A stretch of DNA of 64,000 bases from Polydactylus sextarius (lineage: Eukaryota > Chordata > Actinopteri > Polynemidae): the NCBI GenBank assembly GCA_016801845.1, contig CM028911.1, forward strand, positions 3,890,885 to 3,954,884. The letters are read 5' to 3'. Shown here in pieces: positions 49,821-62,541 of this stretch. A program made the position numbers and the translations under genes. Numbering within the stretch: position 1 is the first letter of the stretch; each line of letters opens with the position of its first letter. The notes below the pieces were generated by a model that was given only the letters and a program-made list of their open reading frames with translations, did no database searches and was not told the DNA's origin.

Positions 49821-52800
49821 GTGAGTGCGAGAAAAATGGAAGATGAAAGTGACGCGCTGTCAGTGAAAACGCTGGACGTGTTGACCTTATTTTCTCCTCA
49901 TTTAAAAGTTGAAAGTTTGCATACTGTTCATACTGTGCTCAAGCAAGTGTTAAGATATAGAGATAATGGCTTAAGAGAGACATTTCAAATGTAAATGTCA
50001 ATTTAGGAAACTAAATCAACGTGTTTACTGCCCTCAGAACAACATGCAAGAATGTGCCTCTACTGTGATGAGAATGAAAATGCATGGGCAAAGACTTTTG
50101 GTGAGTTACTGCATTGAAGTTTCACCCGCATTTTCTGGGGGGAAATATTTTTATACCTCTTGATTCATTGATTCATTCATTATTATAATTATTATTACTG
50201 TCATCATCATGATTTTTAAAGTGGCGGAATAACTACATCTTCCAGTGTTTCTTGTGCTTTCAAATTGAATTTTCAATCATTTCACTCTTATTTTAAAGAT
50301 AATGAAATATTTTGTGTATACATACAGATATAGCTAAATCCCAAACCTCTAAATTGCTGCTTCTTCAATAACCTCATTAGGACCCTTGAGAAATATTCTC
50401 AAATTTCCAAAGTTGAAAAACACATGAGTGTTGCCAGGATATAAAGTGTGACTAGTGCAAACCCTCTTGCATTACTTCCCACACTTTGTTACAACCTTTG
50501 TATTGAGTGGACCCTCTGATATGGAAGTACAGAAGACAATCACAACTTCTGCTTTGCACACACACAGAATGTGTGTAATGGTGACAATCTCAGACAGGCG
50601 TGAGTGCAGCTGAGTCACCATGATGTTGAAGCTATGATCGGTTCTTATTTAAAGATAATTAAATCTGCCTCAGTCACAAGAGGTAAGAGGATTATATTTA
50701 GTGAAACAACTTATATATGAGTTTATAACTTTCCAAGATATTTAGCATTTTGAGTATCCTAATAATACCTGAGTAATACCTTCTGTGCCTCCATCACCAT
50801 TCATTCATATGTATCTTTTTAGCAGCCACTTATTAATATTTCTTGTCACGTTAACAAGTGAGACCAACAATCTGCTTTTCTATTCATTATTCACTGACCC
50901 TGGAGCGATTCCATTTCAGGTGGGATATTCCATCACTGAAATATTTCCCCAATGTCTCAAAAGCTGTTCCCCACCCTCTTCGACCACCCCACCCCTGCCA
51001 CCCCAAAAAAAATATGCTCACTATGGATTTTTATCAAAGTTATTAATGTTTCAAACTAGAGGCTTTGATATGTGAGGGAAGCAGTGTGGATCTGAAAAAT
51101 ACATATACATACAGTATATGTATTGACTGATAGATCCCATTGCTGCAGATGGAGCCAGTACACTAGAGCTCTTTTTAAGCTCAGGTGAACACATACTCGT
51201 ATCGAACAAGGAATATTTCATCATGGTCACACAGCTGTCTGCACACACTTTCAGCGTAACCCAATTCAAACTGTCAGGGTCTGGCAAACATTAGCAGTCA
51301 TATGCTGTCAGTTTAATTTTTTTTTTTGCACCCAGCTGCTTGGACTTTTCTGTAGTGTATTTGATTTTTAGACTTCAGAGCAGAATGGCCCTATTGATTT
51401 CAGGATACATTTCTTTGGTCAATATTTCAACTGTTAATGGAGGGTTTCCCAGAATTTTGTACAAACATTAATGATCCCCAGTAGATGAATTATGCAAATC
51501 TTTTTTGCGACACCATGAGGTTGACATGTGGGATTCGGAGTGAAATACAACAACAGCTGTTTGATGTATTTCCATTCACAGGATAACCTGTTTCCTGAAT
51601 ACTACAGATACAATGGTGGAATTGGTGTGATCATGGTCCTGAGAAAATGACAATTAAAGTCAATCCCATTTCACTTTTTTAACTTTTACCTTTTCCCTTT
51701 CCCCTACCCCTTTGGTTACCCCTTCCCCTTATTCCTTGAAACAAAGTGGTGAGGGGTAGGGGTGAAAAAATTCCCCTAGGAAATGAGACAGTCCTATTTT
51801 AGCATTATGTGTCATCAGAAGTCGTCACTAGTTGCTATGTAAGACGAAAAGTCTCCATGACAACCGAATGACAACAAACAAAGACAGTCACTTCTGGTCA
51901 CTTTCACACAGACAGTGTGACAGTCAGAGGAGTCCTGTTTTCAGATGAATGCAAAGAGACAACCAACAATTGCTAGTTGACGTTAACGAACGTTATTGAT
52001 TAGCGGTTAGCAACAAGTTAGCTTGATAAGTTAAATGTATTGAGTAGTTTATTAATTAAATCGCTAACTTTTTTTGACAGCTGCATCTTTGTCCTGGTGT
52101 ATGCTGGGAAATTTCTCATACCCCTTTGTTTGAAGTGTGGTCCTGGAGTAGCTTCATTTGGAGGGTTGTGTGGCTCTCACCCTTGAGGCTGAGTTACGTT
52201 TCCCCAACTGCATACTGCACAGCAGCCCAGTTAGATCGACTCTTTTCAGAGTTTTACGCAGAGGGCTCTGCACGCCTGCATATCTATGGATATGGATGAG
52301 AATAAATCAGGCTTTAGCCCTCCCTCTTCATCCAGAAGAGAATCAACACAGCCCCTCACCTCACATGTACGCACAAAACATAGGGGTAGGGCTAAGGATG
52401 AGGGCTAAAGCCTGATTTTGCTCATCCGTGTCCATAGATAAACAGAAACGAATCACCTCCTATCACCAGAAGGGTGGATTGCTGGCAGTGAATTGTTTTA
52501 CGACACCCGCCAGCCAGAAAACTCTGAAAGACTTCACGTCTGCGTCAATCCAACTGCGTGGCTGCACAGTTAACAGTCGGAGACGCATAACTCAGCCTTA
52601 ATGGGTAAAAATCAGATTGGCCCTTACTTGGTGATCTTCTAATTTTTCATGTAGCGCTACCAGCAGGTTGTATTAAACTTAGTTCCCAAGTGAAATACCT
52701 CAACTTCACACTGGTTAAATTGGTTCTGTTTTTTTGTTAGACATTTATGGTCCCCATATGATGAATCCTGATAAATTTCTCTTCTTGCACCAACATCAGG

Positions 52801-55800
52801 TCAACATTAAAATGAAGCTGTGGAAAAATAAACACACAACTATAAATGCCCTCAAAATGGATGCTTCAAATGAGTCCCTACTTTGCTCCCATCTTTTTTA
52901 TTTCATGAACAATAGAAATTATAATTTAAAAAAAAAAAAAAGAAAAGAAAAATATGGAGCAAAACACAAAATATAGCCACGGACAAAATAGAAAGTCTTT
53001 TCACCTCATTACACTGCCAAACCTCTTTGGAGTAACTGTGCTATTTTTCAAACTTAAAACTTTCTTGCTGTTACAGAGAAAACAATTTGCCCTTTTTGCA
53101 AGAGTCAAGAAGGAAAGAAAAACACAAAATATTGAAGACTATGGACAGCACATACATGGTTCTAATGTCGTTGAACCAGTTTGTCATTAGACTAAATCAT
53201 CTTTAAATAACATGGTGATATTTATAGAATTCTTTGCTGTCAGCATTCACTGCTATTTTTATGTTTCCCAGCAGCACGTTCTGTGGTATTTCCTGTATGT
53301 TCCTGTTCCGATGCAGTAAAAAAACAACACCCCCACTGTCCAAAATCAACACCCATAGCTATTATATTCTCAATTAATACAGTAGCTATTTTTTTTCTTT
53401 CTCTTTTACCACCAAGTTACATAGAATAGAAAAAACAAAAATAATAACTAAATGCATACAAAAATAGTTTCCCATCAGATTCAGCCGTACTGTAAATGCT
53501 TAGTGCTAACTGGCAAAGATTAGCATGCTAACAGGCTAAACTAAGATGGCAGATGTAATTATGTATGAACACAATGATAAAATGTGCAAGGTGAAGAGGT
53601 CAGAAGACTTCCTGAAGTCAGTGTGTGTACCAACCATTAGCATTTTAGCATTGCCACTTTGAGAAGGTTAACATGCTAATATTTTACAATAATAGTTTAC
53701 ATGTAGCACAAAGCTTGACGTAGATTCCTGGTCCTGCTGGGTGTTATTATTGTAATTGTGATTTTCTGAATGTATGTTAATTTATGAGTTTGTATTTATC
53801 TTTTTTATGATTATTTGTGGCACCAAACCAATTAAGGTGATAAATATACAACACAAATCATTTGAAACAACAATGTACTGAAAGTACCATAAATAAGATG
53901 GTAGAAGAGAGAGTATAGTAGAGTAAATAGAGTATATTGTTATAGTGGCATATTAAGTAAAGTAAACATTAGCAGATGCTAATATAGATAGCTGCTGGAT
54001 AATCTGGCCAATGTTACTATGTAAGGACAAAATCAGTTTGGAAACAATTTGCAGAAAAACATATTTTTAATGTTGAATCTGCTCACCGAAGACTATCAGT
54101 TCACATCATATTTTCAATAGATGAGGTTTTCAGCAGAGGGTGCTCTTTACTTCTTCAAATACTTCTTCTCATTTTAATTGTCCAGTTCCTCTACTGTTTT
54201 TTGACAGAAAAACAGAAACGCTTTGTTTTTTTTTTTTTTCCCAGCTGCCTGTGGCAGTGAAATGTCACTTTCTGTTGGAGGATGATCTTTACAAGAGCAA
54301 CTGTAAAAGCTTTGACACCTTAGTGTAAATTGAATCAATATTTTTGCTAGAAAGCAGAGAAAAGGGATATTTAGTTATGTTTTTGTATATAAAAAATGTG
54401 TTTCAGCTTTTAGCTTTTTAGCTTTAGACATCACAACTAGTTTGTAAACCACTTACAGTCCAGGATGCCATTTACACAAGGGTAATGTTGAAATCTCCAC
54501 TGCTCGTTTAGCAAGAGGGAACTTTTCAGTGAAGTAGGAGACATCTTGTAAATGAACTGTCCTTAAGAAAAAACACATCTTTAAACTTATAATAAACTTA
54601 TAATACTGCATGAAGCATTGTTTATATAATATGTGTTTGACTCATCTGGAGCTTTGCGTCTAAGGGCAGGGAGAGTGTGAGTGTCATATTGTGAGTGTGA
54701 TGATGGCTTTCTTTGGATATTCATATGATGTTTATACAGTTGATGGAGGTAAAGGTCATAAATGCTTTAGCGCATAAAGAGGATCAGATGCCTCAGATGA
54801 ATTTTCTTCGCTCTACACTTTAGTCTCCTCATCAGTTGATAAGAATTAGGAGAAGAAAGACACAGCGATCAGTGTTATAGTCTACTACAGCGCGCATAGG
54901 AAAGACAGCTGAGCAGCAAAGCACAGATAAAGGTAATCTCCATCTTTTTGATGCCATGTTCGATCACACAGGTAGACGCTGTAAAAGAGATATGTAGCAG
55001 ATCAAAAGAACTGTCAGCCTCCATTTCTGTGAAGCTGTGGCTGTGTGAGGAAGTCACTTTCAGCTCACATGTATCACATCAGCACTACAAAGGACTGACT
55101 ATGCACGAGTCTATGGCAACATATATCCTGTGATTACATTGTTGGTGGCATCACACACCCACAGTGGAGTGCTGGAAATACAAATGATACTTTATAGTGA
55201 CATTTATGTCTAATATAATACAGGACATATAGATAGATAGTGATAATATTATTTTTTTTATTATTATTCTTTGGGCATTTTTTGCCTTTAATGATAGAGA
55301 CAGTGAAGAGAGAGACAGGAAATGGGGACTAGAGTGGGGGGAAGACACACAGGGAAGCTCGGATTGGCTATTCAGGCACCCAGAAGTGCAAGTTCAAGTT
55401 TTAATAGAGATCAGAAGGGTGAGATATAAGATTTGTAGTGTTTCCTGATGCTTCTTCTCGTTAAGCCCTGATTTGAATTTCTAACTTTTGGTTGTTTGGC
55501 TGTTAGACAATAGATTTTTAAAGATCTTTTGATATTTTCTTATTGAACTTCTGTTTTGTTCAAATTTGGCCAAAATCTTCCATGTGTCCTTCATTCTGTG
55601 TCAATGCCAGACCTAAAAATGTATAATGTTTAAATAAGCAGCATTAAGTTTCAAGTTTTTAATGTTATTTTATAGTTTTCTCTTATAAAATCTTGACCAT
55701 CTTGGATAAAATAATGGGATGTGATTGGTGCAAAGAAAGTCTTCATTTCATTTCTATTTTTATATTAATAAAAACAGTTATCCCTCTCAATGTGTCATTG

Positions 55801-58515
55801 TAAACACAACTATAGCATTTCGCATAATCTAATAAGATGCTTTGAAAGCATCTACCCATTATCTAGCATCACCAAACCTTCCACAAATATCAACAAATAG
55901 CCCCAATACCAAATAAAAACCAGTCTTCCAATATGATACCAATACAGAAAAGGGAGAGAAAAACTAGCCAATATCCACTATCCATTATTGCTACATAATG
56001 ATGATAAGACATCAGACTGTGGTCAGTAACAGTGATAAGTGTCGTCTAGTTACACTTTGTCTCTCTGCGCCTGAATTATTCCACATTGCTTAGTGAGTGA
56101 GGTCTGTCTCGCCCTCGCATCACCTTTCTTCTCCTCTTCTGTGGGCCGCCGCTACATGACCTCATCATATTTCGTGTTTTGATTTAATCTCAGATACTTA
56201 ACAAGGTTTGTGGTGTTGCCACAGTTCTTCACCATCCTCCCGCCCACACATCACATTCAGCGTCGCTATCTGGCTCTGTGAGTGTGTCAGTGGCGGCTGA
56301 CCTGCTGTCAGCTGCTACTTTGCAAAGGTTAATTTAAAGCCAACAAAAGGATTTATCAGACATTTTCTTGACTTCTACCACTCATAAGAATAACACATTT
56401 ATGTCTATATATTGCTGGAGAGCAGCCTCAGTGCAATTAAAATCACCATGACTGGCTGAATGTTTTTCACATTTGGTTTATTACAAATGTCTGATAGTAA
56501 TTTTTGATATAGATGAATGTAATATTAGTTCTAAGTGTGTAAGTAATATTTCCACAACACAACATTTAAGACTAATGCACCCTACAGAATTAGGTCATAT
56601 GAGCTGTAGTTCTATTTATGATTTTGACAATAAATCGATTTGAACACGTGCATATTAGTTTCAGTTCAGTTTAGTTCAGGTGTTACTTCTCTATTTGTGT
56701 GTATAGTGTTGATACACACACATTTTTGGGGACTTTACCATAATCAGGGACTGGGTAAAATGGGGCCAAAAGCCACATTTTGGGGGAAAATGATGATTTT
56801 GCATCAAGGCTAAGTTAAAGACAAGGGTTTAGGTAAGAATTATCCAGTATTTATAACAGTAATAAGCAGATTTGGTCCCTCCTTTGGTGTCTTCTTCCTT
56901 GGGAATTTCTCTTTTTCCTCTTTCTTCACACCCCCACCTCACCAAACAGCAGAATAAATATGAAATATCTGCCCTGGGCTGTGAGGCAGTTCTCTCTGTC
57001 GTGAAATGAAATTCATTTCAAAGGAAAGCATTATTAACAAATGTTCTTCAGATCAAAACCCTTCGCTCAATGTTTGCCTTTTCCAAAAGCGAGCTATGTG
57101 TGAATAGAAACAAAAAGCGGTCACTCATGTGCCTATTTTTGGGTGAAACTGAGATTTCACACTCGGTAATGTACTTAAAGGTTTGGCAGCTGTACTCATA
57201 GCGTTTGGTCTATAGTACAAAGGAGAGGCTGCAGCTTGTAAAACTGTTGCGTCTCATTCGAACAAGCACAGACAATCCTATAAATAATTCAATGTGAGAG
57301 CAGTGCCTGAGTATCCACTGGGGCAGACTATTTGATATTTTATTCTGTGTCAAAAGGCTAAGTCTGATTTTATACCAATAGTTTTTTTCTCCCTGTAAGT
57401 CAGAGGGATGATCAAGTGTGTCTCTGTGAGGCCAAGGTTCATTTCTTTGAAGGAGGTAAAGCTTTTCATATTAAGTGATCTCGCTCTGATTTACAAATGA
57501 TTAAATCCCAAGTTCTGCTTAAAGGCTTTTCCCTTTTCTGCGGGCTTATTCCTGTAGGTATTACATGTCTCTGTTGCACCAAGGTGCCTATATTCACAAA
57601 CCAAGGTAACGTGAGCTGCACTATGAGGACCAATAAATTATAAACTATAATACAATTAACTGTGGGCATCTTTACACAGGTTTCACAGGAGACTCCTGCA
57701 GATAAAGAGTCATATTTTATTCATATCTAAATTAACAAGCCATATTGGATCCATACGTCATACCTTAGTCCTTTAACAAGCCTCTATCTATTTGTCATCT
57801 GACATCATACAAACTTCAAAGAAAACAATAAACAGAGTCTCGCGAACATTTGTTGTCATGGATCTTCATTACGTTACAACAAATATAAAAACAGCAGAGA
57901 GTCAGAGCAAGTAACGACCTGGAGCCATGAATTATGAATGAAGAGGGGAATACATAATTTAGTGGGATTTGTTGCATATTTTATGGTAATCATTTTCCTT
58001 TCATTTATGAATCTCAGTTGCCGTACTGTAACACAGACATTAAAATGTGGGGATTGGGGGGGTTACAGTGCAGTGGGTAGTCAGATAAACTTTTTCAAAT
58101 GGTCAATGATTTATGGGACCGAATATAGTTGTGGTGTGTTTGATTCAATATAAGTTTTAATTAAACTATGTATTTTATTTTCTCTTCGCTTTTAAGACAA
58201 TGTGGGTCCTTTTTTTCATTATTATTAGCAGTAGTATTGAGGATTTGTTTTCATTTCTATGGAGGAGCTGACAAATACTGCCAAGTATAGACGTGATGTA
58301 CTCATAGGTATTATAAATAATTATAATAAAGGCATAAACGAAACCATCTCTGACCCAGCATCTCCAATAATGTCCTTCGGTATTTGCCCTCTGGAAGTAA
58401 AATCAGGGTTACAATGGAAAAACTGACAGTACATTTGAAATGGGCCTTAGTGAGATGCTGCCATCTCCTGTTAGTTAATAGGTGATGCATTTCAATAACT
58501 GCTTCCACCACTGGT

Positions 58516-58596
<81 letters not shown>

Positions 58597-61500
58597 ATGT
58601 GTACACATATATTTGTACATATATATGTTTATGTTTACACGTTATTTCTCCGACACTTTTGCAGAACCTGTACGACAGTGACTTGAGCAAGTTCAGTCTC
58701 ATCCACCAACCGTAAGTAACACCGTTATACTGCTGTCGCCACACAGCCCGATCATTTCCTCCTTCCGTCTCACCGCAACAGCCTCCCTTAGTAATTTTCT
58801 TTTTATATCTTCCACATAATTCTATCACACCAGGCGCTATTACACTGTTTATCACACTGCACTGTATCATCTGCTGTTGCTGTCCTATAATTCGTTTTAG
58901 AAAAGTTATTGCTATAATATAAATATGAAATGTTTTTATTATTAATATTATTATTATTATTTCATAATGATAAGAGCGACTGGAGGCGATGTACTTTGAT
59001 ATGATGTATAACAGATAAAGATATCCACGCGTATTTGAAAATAAGGAAGCCACAGAAATAGAGTTATATTGTGCGCAGCTGTGTGTAAGTGCATAAAGTT
59101 AGTTTATACTGTACACACATACAGATGGATTTGTAAGTGTGTGTGTGTGTGTGTTCTGTCTGTCTGTTTCTGTCTGCACCTGCACATTTGTCAGCCTTTG
59201 TTTGTGAGATGTGTTCCTGTGCATGTATCCCCATGTGTACAAGTGTTTGTGTGTGTTTTGAGCATAACAACTGCCACTATTGGAATGATCCAGTGAAAAC
59301 CAACACACCAACACATTGTGTCCAATCTGTCATACATATTGTGCACATGTATACATATTTAATACAAAAGTTTCACACTTTTCAAATAATTATAGTTAAC
59401 ATTCAGTTCAAAATGAAAGATTTATTGACTGAAATATTATATATTAAAATATTACAATAAAATACAAATTCCTTTATTTGTCCCACAGTGGCAAAATACA
59501 AACAAGGCTACCAAAACAGGCAAAAATATAGACACCCAATAGGAAAAGAGAAAAATAAATAAACAATAAGGTGATAATAATAATCATTGGACAAATCTTA
59601 TTTATTTATTTATTTTTATCTGCGAAAAAAAATCAAAATCTTTGATCACTTCAATTTCTATAGATTTTAGATAGGATAATTCTATTGTTTTCATTTATTT
59701 TCATTTTATTTTATTTAAGTTTTGTTATATATCTTGTACATGTGGCAAATGTAATCATTTTAACATTATATTTCCAAGGTATGTAGGAGGTCAAATAACA
59801 TGTCAAAGCTTCTTCATATTGTGACTCATTAGAACTCAATTCTTGAGGAAATCAACAAGTGTCTCAGTCTAATTCGGTCTCAGCAAACATGTCTTCTTGG
59901 TATCTCGTCTTATGTTGTGGATACCAAGAAGACATGGTGGACACTTAGAAAGTTGTCATAATGACCATATACACACACACTCAGTGCAGTAGGTCATCCT
60001 CCCAACAGCCTAACAGGAAAGATTGCACAGTCTTTAATTCCATATATAGAAAACACTTGGGATTACAACATGGTACTTTCCATGATACATCATGCATGAC
60101 CTAATGTACAGTTTTCATACCAAAAGACGCCTGTGGTAGTCTCACAACTTTGTGAATAAATTAACATCTCACATTGTGACAAAGATTTTAAAATATAGTC
60201 GAAGTATGTTTCTTTGCAGACAATGGAATGTTCTCAGCGTTTCATAACAATGGTTCCAAAGCACGAATGCACTAAGTTGAATGACATTCAGGTGATATAG
60301 TTAACCAGCAGTGTTTAAAATGGCAGTGTTTGAGAAGGAATTTTGAAGAGACATATGATGCAAGAGGTTTGTTGAAAGCATGGTCACTGAAATCTGTTTG
60401 TGTGTGATTGTGAGAACGGAAAAGAGAAGTGATTTTGCTTACCGAGGTGACTAAAACGAGTTCCCTCCCCCTTTGTGACAAATACGTGACCTGTAGTCTA
60501 ACACAGCATTCATTTACTTTCATATGAACTGTCAGGCAAAACAGGGTTAACACATGAGAGGAATGAGACCCAAACATGTAAACTGTCGGATTAAACATGA
60601 ATATGGATACGTTAGGTAAACTTGCTGCTCCTGCCACAGCAAAGATTCGGTAAGAGGATTTATTTAAACTGCTCTTTTCATTTAGAATTGTGAATAACTA
60701 TATTTAGTACTTTGTTTCATCAATGCAGTTATTGAGAAAAAGAGAAGCGACAATTTGACATCAGTGCTTTGTATTTACAAGGTTTTGTGTCTAAGTTATC
60801 GTAAGCACTTCTGTTCAGATCATGATCCTGCAAAGCTAATTTTCATTTTCTGACTTGAATGTGAATGACAGTGCCAAACTATGTGTTTTCCAGGCAGATT
60901 CAAAAGATTGTTCAAGACATCAAGAAAAATGATGGCAGCTTACTGAATAAACTGAGAAGGTCAGTGAAGTGCTACATGCTTAAAAAAAATCTCTGGAAAG
61001 TCAGGTGAATTACACAAACGCTCAATGCAGCGTGCGTGTATATGCATCAGTGGAGAACATCAATTCCTCTTTCACAACGGTTGGAATAAGAGACATGACG
61101 TACCAAAAATAACTTCGACAGATGTCTGCTCTCTCACTTTCCATTTTCACAAAATGACACTTAAGGACAGATTATATCATGATATGAGCATTTTACAAAG
61201 CATTTCTCATTGTGTCAGGAAAATGTCTTGTGTCAGTACAAAACCCTCACACTTATAGAACTGTGTCGGCTGTGGTCTATGTAAATGAAATGTTCCTCGC
61301 ACTAAGACTGAGTATAAATTGTCAAAGAATCACACTTTAATTATTAAATCTTGACATCTTGCTAGAAGAATTCATGTCTTCTATTAATAGAAAGCAAAAC
61401 AAACCAATATCAAATCACTGTTGTCCGTGTTTCTCTACATGTCAGACTGAAAAGCAAACCAGTTCCAAAGGTGCCCGCACGAGATTACAGAGGTAAGAGC

Positions 61501-62478
61501 CATGTTTTAATCACTTCTTGGAGTTAATGAGCCCGCAAATACAAATCTTTGTATGTTTATTCCACACTGGTATCATTTTTCTTATACTAGCCAACAAAAC
61601 AAAGTATAAAGTGTTTTATGGCAATGCTCAAAAGCTCATAGGTACATTTAACATGTCCACAGTGGCTGCAAAGTATGTGTGAATATCCTGACCACAGTCC
61701 TGAGTCAATACCTTTCTCGCTTTAAGTGCAAAGTTTCAACTCTGTAATATTTGTCACCTACCTCCAAAACCCAGCAAAGAAACATTGTAAAAAAAAAAAA
61801 TCCAGCACTAAAAAGATTTGTCTAACTCAGACAGCTAAAATACCTGAGTGAAGTTTTGCACAAATGAGCATTGTGGATATGGGCCCACATCTTTCACATG
61901 GAATTGCTTTTACGATACGAGGGAATTGTAACAATAACTCTTCCATCTATCCATTAGCTATTCTGCTTATACATTAAGGGTTGTGAGGGCCCATCATTAC
62001 AGAGACAAACAACCACTCACGTAAATTCACACATTCAGGCGATTCTGCATTTGACCTAACTTGCACTTATCTTTGGTCTGTGGGAGGCGAGTACCCAGAG
62101 GTGCAGACATAAATAGAAAACATACAAACTCGGAGTCTAAACTGGGTTCAAGTCTTAAGGTCACTGTGTAGGATAACAATCTGTGGCTGATCCCTCTTTA
62201 TTTTAGGAATATAACTGCAGCTGCATGAACATGTGGGCGACATTCTCATGTCCTGGGGGACTGATTCACCTTTCATTCATCATTTAAATCATTTAAATCA
62301 TCATCATTTAAACTATACCGATCTATTATATTTAATGAACTGATTTTTTTTCAAGTTTTTTTCAATGTTTTCAAGCTCAAAACATTCTACTGAAAAGTAA
62401 CTATGACCTGATTAGAAGACAGATCAATACATTTATTTAAAATATATATGTATGTATGTATATATATATGTATAAATA

Positions 62479-62541
<63 letters not shown>

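Larger units (their letters stand above)
50101..58664 (+). other. BLNK intron 2 (8.6 kb)
   Basis: It splits the SAM coding sequence. It holds a MITE nest (51655-52598), a repeat-like stretch at 55271-55345 and a (GT)38 array near its 3' end. No other gene was seen. Intron 1 (49821-50037) is only 217 nt and featureless. Confidence 0.7.
58712..60893 (+). other. BLNK intron 3
   Basis: A 2.2 kb AT-rich intron with a short (GT)n near 59137, a retroelement-tail-like stretch at about 59460-59505 and the 17-bp hairpin at 59888-59936. No exon was seen in it. Intron 4 (60960-61445) shows nothing. Confidence 0.65.
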
